The notes under the pieces were generated by a model that was not told where the DNA came from, ran no database searches, and saw nothing but the letters and a program-made list of their open reading frames with translations. A stretch of 64,000 nt of DNA from Hybos culiciformis (taxonomy: Eukaryota > Arthropoda > Insecta > Diptera > Hybotidae): NCBI GenBank assembly GCA_964007475.1, contig OZ023274.1, forward strand, positions 93,457,213 through 93,521,212, in the 5' to 3' direction. Below are positions 23,617 to 35,464 of this stretch, piece after piece (position 1 is the stretch's first letter; each line of letters starts with the position of its first letter). Position numbers and translations under genes: made by a program.

Positions 23617-24457
23617 TTAATGACCATAGAAATCGATTTTAAAACCCATTGATCTAGATCTTTGTGATTTAAACTTAAGTGTAGCATTATTACTAAGTGG
23701 TCCACCTCTTAATATAGAATATTGACCATTAGAACCATTTCGTAGTGTATCGGTAACGTTTATGGCAGTCAGTTGGCTATATCGCTAAAAGTTATAATAA
23801 AAAAATATTAAAATGTATATTAGTTAAAGAAAACAAAAGATTTCTCATCAATTTTACTAAATTTTTAGAAATTTATACAAGTAATGTTTTCTTTCTCAAT
23901 CCTTTTTCGAAATATAGATATGAAAAATTAATGTTAAAACTATGATAACAAACAAATTATTAGCATAATTTCCATTTGTTAACAATGTAAAAAGTTTTTA
24001 AATTAAACCTATCGGGGCGGTTTAGTTTCAATGCTTTTTTATACTATTAATCTGCTTATTAGGACTTTAGAAAAACGAAATAGATGCATAATGAATTCTA
24101 ATGATTTATTGTTCAAAATAAATGTGAATAATAATATTGTCTTACGTTTTTGTAAACAGCAGGAATTGTGATTAATTTTTCACGTTTAGTGAGCATTTGA
24201 GAATCCAAATAAAAACTGTCTGAATATATAATCCTGTCATTAGATCCTATTTGACCAAAAGACACTTTTCCATGTGGATAATTATTAGGTTTAGGGGTTG
24301 CCGCCTTTGCTTGTGGTGGATAATAATAATATGGTGCTGGAACATTAATTGGATTATAAATTGTTTGATACGGATACGGATAATTGTTATAAGCTTCTGT
24401 AATTGTCACTATGATGACTAATAACAATGCAAATATATTTTTCGATAATCCCTCCAT
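23617..24457 (-). CDS. MBF2-like secreted protein with Pro/Tyr-rich extension, locus 11
   Basis: Exons 24146-24457 (104 codons) and 23617-23784 (55 codons plus TAA) join in phase 0 across a 361-nt intron, giving 159 residues. A signal peptide (about 1-22) is followed by a Tyr/Pro-rich stretch (about residues 23-62, with YPYPYQ and YYYYPP), then the family core: FGQIGSNDRIIYSD in exon 1, and NGSNG, RGGPLSN, FKSQRS and IDFYGH in exon 2. The Trp of the WG box is Phe and GGPG reads GGPL. A TATATAAA at 24512-24519 is a plausible promoter. The extension makes it about 40 residues longer than its relatives. A structural or cuticle-like role for the extension is only a guess. Confidence 0.8.
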
Positions 24458-24519
24458 CTTAAATGATTAAAAATATATTTTTGATTTATTTGATTACTTA
24501 ATTTATTTGATTTTATATA

Positions 24520-25230
24520 ATTTTTTTAATTGTTTTTTAAATAAAACATATAAAATGTTCATAAAAATAAAACTAACGAAATAAGTATTACTCTTTACAA
24601 TTTTTGTGAGGAACTTACAATCAAACCGAAGATAACAAAATATTCGTAACTCTAAATTAGAACTAATTAATATGAAAATTAAAACGCTTTTGAGCTAAAC
24701 TTTTAAAATTTAATATACGTATATATATATAATATCATTCACGTAACATACTGTTTGCACTTAGTGAGTAAACGAGGTTATTTATTTTTATCATATGATT
24801 CATCTTGAAAACTTATTCAAAATATTTTATGGCAAGCAATGGCATAGTTTATTTGGATACGATGTTGTTTGTTGTTAACAATTTTTTTTCCTTTGCTAGG
24901 TGGAATAACTTTCATTGTAACAAATAATTTTACTAAGCTTTAAGTCTTTGTTTCACATTTTCCAAGTCTGAATCTTGAGGATTAATTAATGTCACATCTA
25001 CATATATATATTATTATGATTAAACTGGCTAAAATTAATTTTAAGTATACGTTACATAATCCTATAATAATGATAAACAGTTTTATTAGATACCAAAAAC
25101 AGACTTAGCTAAAGTTTGACTATAGTTACAATAAGAAGATTTTTTTAAATGAAAATTTACTATTAAAGACTTATAAATATTATTTTAAATTTGTCATAAT
25201 ATGATATCAAAATTTTATACGATTTAATGA
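24520..25230. other. Intergenic DNA without supported gene
   Basis: AT-rich, with no recognised genes or repeats. Confidence 0.35.
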
Positions 25231-25325
25231 GTTTTAATGCGTAGGGGATCGTTATGTTGTATTTAAAGCTATAGAATTTAGATCACTAAATGGAGTATTA
25301 TATGTGTGTCAAAACACATGCAATC

Positions 25326-25431
25326 ATTTAGATGCATTTGCGTAAATAATGAAAAAAATTAGATTCATCAGCGTATATAATGAAAAAATTTAGATGCATC
25401 AGCGTAAATAATGAAATCATTTAGATGTTTC
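25326..25431. repeat. ~31-bp tandem repeat
   Basis: Three full units and one partial of TTTAGATGCATCAGCGTAAATAATGAAAAA type, with minor differences, lie inside the TIR element. Confidence 0.7.
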
Positions 25432-25563
25432 GTATTGAATATTATTAATTAAACAAACATAATATCTCTCACAATATTTCAATACAGCCAAATACAAAAA
25501 AAAAAAAAAAAATGAGAAAAAATGAGAACTACCTACGTAATTCATACACAAAAATAATATCAC

Positions 25564-25745
25564 TAAAAGAGAAATTAAAGGATAATTAACGTGGAACATT
25601 TCCCTTGGCTTCTTTTATCTGTAAAAGAAAGGGAAATTAAAGAATGATTAACGTGGAACATTTCCCTTGGCTTCTTTTATCTGTAAAAGAACGGAAAATT
25701 AAAGAATGATTAACGTGGAACATTTCTCTTGGCTTCTTTTATCTT
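25564..25745. repeat. ~60-bp tandem repeat, three units
   Basis: Units start at 25564, 25622 and 25684. Each contains AATTAACGTGGAACATTTC followed by CTTGGCTTCTTTTATCT. They lie inside the same TIR element. Confidence 0.8.
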
Positions 25746-25815
25746 TATTTTTTATTATAAATTATCTCTATATTCTCTCTTTGCAACTACCTCTCCCCTA
25801 CGCATTAAAACAGTA

Positions 25816-25997
25816 TATTGGATATGTTAACAAAATTTGTTATAACAACTCGTTGTCTATACACACAAACACATAGCCACTTGTCAATATTATATCACTC
25901 GACCTTCGGTCTCGTGATATAATTTTGACTCGTGTCTATGTGTTTGTGTGTATAGACACCTCGTAATTAATAACAAATTTAGTTAACATATACAATA
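25816..25997. mobile_element. Palindromic MITE-like element
   Basis: An almost complete palindrome of about 182 bp: TATTGGATATGTTAACAAAATTTGTTATAA on the left mirrors the right end, and TGTCTATACACACAAACACATAG near the centre is mirrored by CTATGTGTTTGTGTGTATAGACA around a CTCGACCTTCGGTCTCG tip. No coding capacity. It lies 4 bp from the end of the preceding TIR element. Confidence 0.7.
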
Positions 25998-28040
25998 ATC
26001 TACTATCATAATATAAAAAATTATTATACGTTCAACAAAATTTATTCTGTATAATATTTTCACTTTTAAATCATTCTTGTATAAATTTGATTTGATGTTC
26101 TTTAGTATTTTTGGTGTTTATTATGTTTAAATAATTTAGAAGCTTTATTGCTGATCTCAAATAAAAATACATATGCATAAAGTTGAAAGAAAGATTAAAT
26201 TTGATACCATTCATTTGAGACTTTTTGAGGATTCATTTTAAACGAAAACTGGATAAAGTAGTTATGTGGATAATTTTGTGTTCCAGAATTTTAGTTACAT
26301 ATAGATAGACTATCTGTATGCAAAAGATAATTTTATTTATTTCGAAAGAAAACTAACTATAACTAATTACGATCTAAGTAATTTAGTGTACGTAAACTTA
26401 TTTAATATATGTAAATTGTTTTTTTAAATGATTTTTATTAATTATCTATTTGTGCAGTTGCTTGTTTTCTCAGAAAAATGTGCGAAACTGTACACTATTA
26501 TTATAAACTTGGTTGCATTTCTAAATGAAAAGCTGGATTTATTTGGAAAAAATACTTAATTTTCACTATTGTTAATGTAACTACACAATGAATAATCTCT
26601 TTTTTTTTGCGCATATGTGAAATTTAATTATGTATTTGTTTCAAAGCAAATAAATTGGATTATTATGTTTGTTAATCATTTTTCGTCACCCGCTCTCTTA
26701 TTTAATACAACCATGTTAAATATTTGAAACTAGATATATGTATACATTTAGTAAAAAATTTTCAAATCGCATAAAAGTTTTTTTTATAAAGTGAAAATTA
26801 AGATTATTATTTTATCTATTTTCATCACATTTTCAATCAAGTCAGTCTCGGCACGTATTTAATGAACTAGCCAAACGATTTTTATTCTTTAAAATCGCAA
26901 TTTCGTTCATTTTAAATTCGATTTAATTTTGGAATTCTATATTATTTCGCCAAGGGTTTTATTATTTTCATGTACATTTTTTATAAATTTTAAAGTTTTT
27001 TAAAAATCAATTCTGATTAAAATAATTATATGTGTACAGTTTTATGTCTATTATAGGAACTTAGAAAAATTGTTAGACCGTAGAGATTCGGATTGGATTC
27101 TGGATTTTGATGAAAATTGTTATATTTGTGCATATGACTAAATTGTATTTGGATACAATGATTTTGAAGGAACTCTAAAAAAATATGTTTAGCCCCTGAT
27201 TGTGATCGTGATCTCTTAAAATTAAAGTATCCTGAATTGAAATCCTGATAACGGGCCCCATACTTCATTTATACAAACTATATTTTTTATTTAAAATCTA
27301 TTTGTTAATTGAAGTTTAACAGTTTACACATTTACATGTTAAAAAATAAAAGTCAGAAATTGATAAGCTTTTGACTAGCGAACAAAGATGGAAATTAATA
27401 CTTTTTAAAAAACATCTGAATAAACAATATTTTACCGTGAAAATTTGACTTGAAGAAAAATTATTATTTCCTTTTTTTGTTCTTTTTTTTGTGAGTTCAA
27501 GTTTAATTTAGACACTTTTATATGTTTTATATATAATTTAAAAAAATCTATATATACCTATAGGATATATTTTGATAGAAAAAAAGGTTTGAAAAATTTT
27601 ACACTTTTATTCAAAATGATAGAGTCCTCAATATTATTTTTAGTTTAATACTATATATTGTAATCTAGACAGAATCAAACTTAATTTAACAAAATATCTT
27701 GAAATAATTTTATTTTTATAAAATTATACTTGGTTCTGTACCGTATAATGTAACTTGACTTTAGTCGTATTTTTTCCTATGTGAGATTTAGAAAACTATG
27801 ACAAAATTTTAATATAAGAATTGTTATGGTTTTTTTTTTTATCAAGTTACTCATTGTTTTTCTATATAGTGGTTTTTCTGAATAATTATGTTTACCACAA
27901 AATTTAATTTTTTATTTGTTTAATTTTTTGTTGTTTTTTTTTTTCAATTTAACGAGCTATCACCTTCTGTCAATTGACACAATTATTCAGTATAATTTTA
28001 TTTTTGTTAATGTTAAGAAATATATGAAATTTTTTTTTTG
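25998..28040. other. Intergenic DNA without supported gene
   Basis: AT-rich. A minus-strand 80-codon frame (27026-27268) has no recognisable motif, signal peptide or splice context and is not called. Confidence 0.35.
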
Positions 28041-28048
28041 TTTTCGAG

Positions 28049-29646
28049 ATGAACAATAATTTTGGATTAATTGTATTTTTAATAATAACAATAAGCTGCT
28101 ATGCAGAGGATTATTGTTTCGGTGAACCAAAATTAGGTGAAGCACTTATGGATCAAAAAAATATTACAATTCCTTGGAAATATAATCCATTTTATACGGA
28201 AACTTTGAGACTACCAGAAACGGTAAAATTAAAATTAATAATATTTAGTTTACAAAATGTTTATTTTCGAAACTTTTATAAGGACTGAAAACCATTTGTA
28301 TTAGCTAAAAGTTATACGAACCCTGCATCATAAGACCTCGTACGGATTTTTTCCAGTTTTCTCCAGTTTTGTATTTTTTTCATTTAGACAAACCTTATTT
28401 AGGAGTTTTTGGTCTTTATAAAAAAAAAAAATTTTTTAAGTTAAATTTTGTGAAAAAAAATTATTTTCCAAAAGTCTACTTTTTCGACTTTTTTTTTGGG
28501 CATCGCAGAAATTTTCGAAAGATGTAGATTGAAGGGCATTTGGGAGTAGTTAATTTTAGCTTTTCGGGTTTTGCCGATAAAATAAAGGAGAGAATCAAAA
28601 TAAGCCTTTGAAATTCCAAAAAAAAAAAAAAAACAGGTCAAAATTGCTATTTTTCACGTTTTTGACCTGTTTTTTGGAGTTTCAAAGTTCAAAATACAAA
28701 ACTGGAAAAAAGTAGAACAAAACCAAAAAAAAAACCCGTACGAGGTCTTATGATGCAGGGCTCGTATAATTTTCGATGATTTTATTGTTTTTTTTTGTAA
28801 AGATATACCTATAAGTAATTATTAATTTGTTTAAGCAATTCTTCTAGAAATTTAGATGTACAAATAATTGATTTTATTTTCGTTTATTATTTTAGGTGAG
28901 TCACATATTACTATACCTAGTGAATTGGAATTTGCGAACTCAATGAAATAATTTTAGACGCAGAAATTTTTAACTTACTTTGCAATGCAAAGCTTAGAAC
29001 AGAAAAACGGATTGAAAAAACACGATATAATATTATTATTTATTTAGTTTTTTTTAATGTAAACTAAAGACGATGCATTTTTTCGATTTGCAACTCAACT
29101 TCACTATATGTATAAAATTAAGTAGAACTCGAAATCCCTTCTGGTTGTATTGTCAAATATAATAGCGTCTCTATTCGAATTGCTCTAAACTAAATGATAT
29201 TTGCCATTTGATTAAGTTACTTAAAATTTTTCAATGAAATCTAATTAATTCAAAATCTGAAAAAAATGAACTATAATATTCTACTTTATAATAAATTTTT
29301 GAATTGAATTAATATTTCATGTTGTAAACAGTGTTTTACATATATATGCAGGTCTTGAAATTTATTATATTTTTTATTTGATGAACTCGCCTTTATTATT
29401 GTTTATTGCTAGGGAGAATATGCACAACCCATTTCTCGAATTGAAGTCTACGATCAACGGAAAGATGGAAACAACGGTAAAGTGGAAATACAAGAAGGAG
29501 GTGTAGGTGAAACATTTTCTCTATTAAAATTCAAACCAAATGCTTGGCGAGCTCTAAATTATACTATAAATGTTTATGTAATAAGAAACCCTTTTCATAA
29601 TGAACTTTATATACCTGCTGGAAACATTGGATACTATAAAAAATAA
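28049..29646 (+). CDS. Diverged MBF2-like secreted protein on the plus strand, locus 12
   Basis: Exon 1 (28049-28222, exactly 58 codons) and exon 2 (29413-29646, 77 codons plus TAA) join in phase 0 (donor GTAAAATT, acceptor TTGCTAG), giving 135 residues. A signal peptide ends near CYAE. The WG box is Phe-Gly (CFGEPKLGEAL). Exon 2 shows ISRIEVYDQRKDGNNGKVEI, then EGGVGETF and FKPNAW, and a C-terminal extension of about 20 residues past the usual end. The 58-codon first exon and phase match the A/B genes, which supports homology despite divergence. It runs convergently with locus 13. Its intron contains a MITE. Confidence 0.75.
28313..28768. mobile_element. MITE-like foldback element in the locus 12 intron
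   Basis: Terminal inverted repeats of about 32 bp: TATACGA.CCCTGCATCATAAGACCTCGTACGG at 28313 and its complement ending at 28768. A second inner inverted pair (CTTTGAAATTCCAAAAA / TTTTTGGAGTTTCAAAG) lies around 28610-28688. TA at both edges fits a TA target duplication, as in Tc1/mariner-type MITEs. No transposase. Confidence 0.7.
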
Positions 29647-29805
29647 AATATTATGCAAATATTTATAAAATTTAAAATAAAATTTTGAATAAAAAATCAT
29701 AAAATCATAAATTCAAACATAAATTAGAAATAATTTTTATTTCAATGTATTTTTTATTTTTAATTATTGAAATCATTAATTATAATTAGTAAGATACATA
29801 ATAAA

Positions 29806-30162
29806 TTAAATTCCGTAAATTTCAACTCTATATTTGAATCCTCTCATAAATTTTGATTTAAATTTAAGTGTAACACTTGAAGATCCAGGTCCACCTTCCA
29901 TTAAATGTACTTCTCCGCCGTTCTTCTCATCCACTACAACAATTCTTGTGATGGATAATGTTTTAGGAGGGGTATTGGCAACCGAAAATGAAAATAGTTT
30001 TGATGTTTTCTGAAACCATTTTAAAGGTTGTTCTATAGTTTGATTAGTTAGTAATCGCTCCCCAATTGTCGAATTTCCAAAAAGAATTGTGTTGGTGGTC
30101 GCATACGATGCATCATTAAATATTGTAAATACTAACGCTAGGCAAACAAAAATTTTGTACAT
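29806..30162 (-). CDS. Intronless MBF2-like secreted protein, locus 13
   Basis: A single uninterrupted frame of 118 residues: signal peptide (to about residue 21), LFGNSTIGERLL in place of the WG box, then ITRIVVVDEKNGGEVHL, MEGGPGSSSV, FKSKFMRGF and VEIYGI. All C-terminal family motifs are present without the phase-0 intron that splits most paralogues at this point, so the intron was lost or the gene arose by retroposition. A TATAAATA at about 30249-30256 and TCAGT at about 30233 are candidate core promoter elements. It shares its shortened centre and intronless state with locus 16. Confidence 0.88.
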   Translation of the reverse strand: MYKIFVCLALVFTIFNDASYATTNTILFGNSTIGERLLTNQTIEQPLKWFQKTSKLFSFSVANTPPKTLSITRIVVVDEKNGGEVHLMEGGPGSSSVTLKFKSKFMRGFKYRVEIYGI

Positions 30163-30259
30163 TTTTTGTTCTAATTTTTATCAAGAATTCAAAGTAACAC
30201 TTACATAAATTTTAGTTCATACTGAAAATTACAGATATTGTCAAGTTATATTTATATGT

Positions 30260-31365
30260 AATTCTATTTATTTTTTTGTATTTAAAGTAAATTTACTGAG
30301 AGCAACAAACATATTGAAATAAGTTATTAATAGATTAAGTTCTGATATCATTTCAAATTATAATTCTATTAATCTTATATTAATCTTATTCTGAATCAAA
30401 TAAAAATTAATTTTTAATAAGATTCCTTTAATGATAATGTATTTGCTGAAGTGTGAATAATTTTAAAATTTTTTCTTTACTTTTAATTAAAATCAAGGTC
30501 ACATTTCATAAAAACTCAGCCACTTTAACCATCATTTCTTTGAAAAGAATTGATCTTTTTCTTAGTTCTCTTTGTCACCAAGTTGCATTGTGACTTTTTG
30601 AACACTTCAGCAATCGTAAATCAATTCTGCTTCAATAGTAAAGATATATATATATATATAATTTTTAAATATATGATCGATTTATTTTTAATCAGTAATA
30701 CTTGATATTAAAATCAAAATAATTATTTTTTTTGTTGCGCAAACTTACAGGTCTGTTATATCAATTTTGATATAGAAAAAATTATCAGGAAAATCACTTG
30801 AGAAGACTTTGAAGTTTAACAAAGTAAAATAATCGTATCTATAATAATAAATTTGATAAGCATAAGTCCTACTTTAAATTTTCGATTTCATAAGAACATT
30901 TGAATTGATTTATTATCAGGAATTGTATTCCGGTTCATATAAAAATTGTTGATATAAAGTAGTGTTGCTAGAAAATTTCTGCAGTAACGTAAAACAGTAA
31001 TTTGGCACTATTATGATTGGTATCTCGGGGTTAAAGCCCTTTTCAATTGGGACTAATAATCGCCTATAAAATTTACGAAAAAAATTAACTAAATGTCAAT
31101 AATAACCAATAAGATTTTTTTTAAAAAGCAGCTGATAAACCTATGTTTATTTCGATCTTTATAACAATGTAAATAATGTAAACAAATAAATAATGGCATA
31201 TAAATATGTTAAAAATTTAATGTATTTTTGATATTGATTGAACAATTCCAGACTGTTTTTTTTTTAATTTACAATTTTACATTATGATGAATTTTTAAGT
31301 CTCTAACAAAAATATGGTTTTCAGGTAAGGTACTAATCTTGTGAAAGTATTTTGAGTTTAATAAC
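30260..31365. other. Intergenic DNA without supported gene
   Basis: AT-rich, with a (TA)n run at about 30644-30660. Nothing else recognised. Confidence 0.35.
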
Positions 31366-31369
31366 TAGT

Positions 31370-31894
31370 TTAGTTTCCATAAATTTCAATAATAAAATTA
31401 AATCCATGATTTCTTTGTGATTTCAAATGAATTGTGACATTTTTGTTTCCGGGACCACCTTTGTAAAGGGAAGCATAACCACCGTTTCCATTTTGGTATT
31501 GATCAAATGCATTAATTTGTGTAATTGATTTTGAACTTGATGCTCCCTTAAAATAAAAATAGAATTAGTTCTTTGTTAGATAGTTCTTTGTTAGATAAGA
31601 TGTAGGACTAAGACTAATTAAAAAATTTTGATCATCTAGATTTCTTCCGAACTAAATTTCAATAAAACTTTGAATTGCAAAATTAGAAATAATTACATTT
31701 GTACTTACTTTTTTAGGGAAAATAATATCCTGTGTCACAATTTGCATCACCTTATATTTTTTAACAATGATTTCCTTGTAAAGTAGTTGATCTTTTGGTC
31801 CTCTTGTACCCCAAGTTGCATTGTGGCTTTGAGCACTTGTGACAGCAATTACTGATACAACAATCATAAAAACAAAAACCCCGAAATTTTTCAT
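31370..31894 (-). CDS. MBF2-like secreted protein, locus 14 (tandem pair with locus 15)
   Basis: Exons 31709-31894 (62 codons) and 31370-31546 (58 codons plus TAA) join in phase 0 (GTAAGTAC / TTTTAAG), giving 120 residues. Signal peptide MKNFGVFVFM... to about residue 21, then NATWGTRGPKDQL. Exon 2 begins Gly-Ala-Ser-Ser, with ITQINAFDQYQNGNGG, KGGPGNK, LKSQRNHGF and EIYGN. An in-frame upstream extension to 32002 is rejected because the signal peptide starts at 31894. TATATATAAG at 31983-31992 is a likely promoter element. Confidence 0.88.
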
Positions 31895-32631
31895 TTTGGA
31901 AAATATAATATAATAATTTTTAATATGTATGTAATACTTGATTAACAGAGACTTAATAATTATTATTTTAAAGGAACGCAAACTTATATATAGTAAGAGC
32001 ACCTGGCTGTTATCAATTTTGATAAAAAAAAAGCATTGATATAAAAATTATCAGGACAATTACTTGCTCTTTATTTCAGTTTGAAGTTTATAAAAATAAA
32101 ATAATAAGAGCTTTTTTTGATAAGTATAAGGGGTCATATAAGTGATTCATTTTGGTAATAACACTTTTATTTTAATATTGTCGCCTCTCCAGAACGGATT
32201 TTGCAAAAAAAAACTAGAGACCGAACGATAAAACCACCAATTTAGTTCGGATAATATTACAAAAAAGGATCATCACACAATTTACGAAAGAAAGATCACA
32301 ATTAATTTTTGTACTGATGGGAAAATTTGTGCAGTAAAGTAAGACAGCAGTTTGAAAATATCATTATAAAGGGAAGACTGATGTTGCTTTAAAAAAAAGA
32401 ATACCTAGTTATCTGAAATGTTAACAGTAAATATAATGACATATATATATAGATAGTAATTATGTAAAAAACTTTAATTTTTTCTTAATATTCATTGCAC
32501 AATTCCAGCCTGTTTTTTTTATTTACATTATGATGAATTTTTTTTAAGCCTATGACAAAAATCTGACTTCTAGAAAATTCAATAAATTATTATTCGAATT
32601 TTGTGAAGATATTTTGAGATTAACAACTAAC

Positions 32632-33274
32632 TTAGTTTCCATAAATTTCAATAATAAAATTAAATCCATGATTTCTTTGCGATTTCAAATGAATGGTGAC
32701 ACTTTTGTTTCCGATACCCCCCTCATAGATTGAAGCATAGCCTCCGTTTCCATTTTGGTATTGATCAAAGGCATTAATTTGTGTAATTGTTTTTGAATTT
32801 GATTGTCCCTTAAAATAAAATAAAATTTTAGTTATACCATTGACATTTTTTTGGTATTTACATTTGAAGATCTTATCATTGTATTAACAATATTTTATTT
32901 TATTTTACTAACACCTTCAGATAAAAGTTCAAAAAAAAAAGTGGTATGAAATTAATAATATTTTTAGTATTGTTAATCAATGGTTACACATAAGTTTCTC
33001 TTTCAAAATTATTGATTCTCGGTTAGATAAGTTGTAGGGCTTTATCATATAGATTATCTTAAAAAAAATTTTTTTTAATTTTTCTTACTTTTTTAGGAAA
33101 ATCAATATCCTGTGTCACAATTCGGAAAACACTATATTTTTTAACGAAAATTTCCCTGTAAATGAGTTGATCATTTGGTCCTCTTTGTCCCCAACTAATA
33201 TTGTTGCTTTGAGCACTTGTGGCAGCAATCACTGTTACAACACTCATAAAAACAAAAACACCAAAATATTTCAT
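32632..33274 (-). CDS. MBF2-like secreted protein, locus 15 (tandem pair with locus 14)
   Basis: Exons 33089-33274 and 32632-32808 join in phase 0 with a 280-nt intron, giving 120 residues. It differs from locus 14 at scattered positions, notably NISWG for NATWG and GGIGNK for GGPGNK. The last 17 residues (LKSQRNHGF...EIYGN) are identical. TATTTATA at 33361-33368 and TCAGT with A at 33329 are candidate promoter elements. The pair is a recent tandem duplication of about 1.3 kb. Confidence 0.87.
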
Positions 33275-33369
33275 TTTCGAAAATATGATCAATTTATTTT
33301 TAATCTATAATACTTGATTAATAGAGACTGAATAATTAATATTTTTCAGGAGCTCAAACTTATAAATAG

Positions 33370-35095
33370 TAAAAGTAAAACCACCTGTTCAATAAAAAAA
33401 AAAGGGTTGTTGTACAAATAACTAGAGCAATTATTTGCTCTTCAGTATACACTGAAGTTTATCAAAATAAAATAATAAGAATTAGAGCTATTATATAAAG
33501 ATCCATAAATGATTCATTTTGACAATATCAATTTTACTTTGAAATTGTTATAACTCCAAAATAGATTATTTAAAAAAAAAAATAAAATAAAATAAATAAA
33601 TAAAAATAAAAAAAGAAAACAATTAATTTTTGTGACGAAAGACAGTAATTCAGAAGTTTTATCTTTAGTGATACTGCCTTCAATCTGGAAAAATTTGTTT
33701 TTTCATTAAAAATTATAATAAAAATAATAAAATTATTGAACTTAAAAGGTTTTTAATTGAAGGTAAAACATTGAATAGGTATTATGTTTCAAATATATCT
33801 AAATAAGTCTCATAGAAAATAGATAACAATGAAAAGTGGTTAAAAATTTATCAAAAATGTTATAAGTTTTTCTTCGGTTATAAAACTGGAATTCCTTATT
33901 ATTTCATAAGAAATATAATGTAAATTTCGGCAATTACTTTTTAATAATTTAATAGTATTGCATATTAAGATTATATTTCATAAACACTTAACTATATTTT
34001 TCATAATTTCCATATAAAATGAATCATAACTTATTTGAAGAGTGTGATCGTTATCGTTATAAAAAGCTTTAGACTAAATACTCTTAGACTATATAGAATT
34101 GTGATTAACAAATTTTTTTGTTTATAATAACTGAAGTACCAATATACTTAATATTTTTCATAAGAAAAAATAATTTGTTTATAATTTAGTACAGGGATAA
34201 GTAATAAATTTTTATTTATGATATTTCCTTTAAATTATATGTATATGTATGTTTGAAAGTTTTTGATGTAAGAAGAAAATATTCATATCTATTTAAATGA
34301 AATGAATAAATTTATAATATACAGAACGATATTAATTTGTATCAACTGCATCCTTTTCTAAATTTTTCTCAGTGGAAAGTAAATCGTAGAAATTAATTAA
34401 TAAAACAGCAGACCTTATCTTCTAATCAAAACAATGTTTTTTTATTCATATATAAAAACCATAAAACTTGTTAAGATTGCAAAGCTTTAATTATGTTAAA
34501 TTTAAACTTTAAAAAATAAGAAAAAAGTTTATCCTAATCCTAAATTTATGCTACTCAAAAACAATGAAAACTATAGATGATTATTTGATTATCAAAGTTT
34601 TAATTATTATTAAATTAATTCTTTCTAGACTTAAAACGTGACTCCGAAATTCTGTGGGAGAACGTTTATAACTGGTTTAGTTCTTTTACATATTATCCTG
34701 ACTTTGAAATTTGTATGGTAAAAATTGATTGACCGATTCTACTCGTAATAATAATATGATATTTTGATATTAAACATTACATTTTTCTTGTTAAATTGTA
34801 GTAGTGCGGTAGTGCCCATTCAGAAATTATTTCTGTATCCGTCTTTGCTCTCTGTAACTCAAACAAATTATAAATGCTGAAAATTTTCAAAATTTTTCTA
34901 TATTTAAATTAAAAGTTTTTGAATTAGAAGTTTGGTAGGTAAGTTATCTTATTTACATTTATAATTTGTAAAATTAACACAAGGTATAGATAAGGACCGT
35001 TTTTATAACGATTTCCTTAATTTCTTTTACATTATATGATTAATAATTTATTATACATATTTAAATGTATATCACATGTATTGTAGATTTTTAGT
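33370..35095. other. Intergenic DNA without supported gene
   Basis: AT-rich, with A-rich runs at about 33570-33615. No gene or structured element recognised. Confidence 0.35.
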
Positions 35096-35101
35096 TATAA
35101 T

Positions 35102-35464
35102 TTATTTTCCATATATTAAAATATTGTAATCCATTGTACGCATAAATTTAGACAAAAGTTTAATTGTAACATTTGTTGATCCTGGACCTCCTTCTGATAA
35201 TGATGCACCACCACCATTTTTCATAAAATCTGTTATTATAATTTTTGTTATAGTCGGTGTATAGAAATAACCAGGTGGTGGTGTAAAAGTTATTTCTTTT
35301 GATATTGTTTTAAACATTTCCCAAGTTTCTTTAACAGTTTGATTAGCCATTAAATATTCATCTGGTTCAGAACTGCCAAATATTGTTGTATTATCATCCC
35401 CATAAATTAAATGAAAAAATAATAAAAAATTTAATACAAACAGAAATATTATTATATATTTCAT
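35102..35464 (-). CDS. Intronless MBF2-like secreted protein, locus 16
   Basis: A single frame of 120 residues. A long hydrophobic signal peptide (about 1-22) is followed by NTTIFGSSEPDEYLM, a Pro-rich centre (TPPPGYF), ITKIIITDFMKNGGGASL, SEGGPGSTNV, LSKFMR and ILIYGK. Like locus 13 it lacks the phase-0 intron and has Phe-Gly for the Trp-Gly box, so the two form an intronless sub-branch (shared SKFMR motif). Confidence 0.87.
   Translation of the reverse strand: MKYIIIFLFVLNFLLFFHLIYGDDNTTIFGSSEPDEYLMANQTVKETWEMFKTISKEITFTPPPGYFYTPTITKIIITDFMKNGGGASLSEGGPGSTNVTIKLLSKFMRTMDYNILIYGK

Larger units (their letters stand above)
25231..25811. mobile_element. MITE-like element with 18-bp terminal inverted repeats
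   Basis: GTTTTAATGCGTAGGGGA (25231-25248) is exactly complemented by 25794-25811. The 581 bp between have no transposase but hold two tandem arrays (next entries). No convincing target duplication is visible, so the superfamily is undetermined. Confidence 0.6.

Noticed and set aside
27026..27268. 80-residue minus-strand frame
   Set aside because: No signal peptide, splice context or family motif; other frames give no MBF2-like match.
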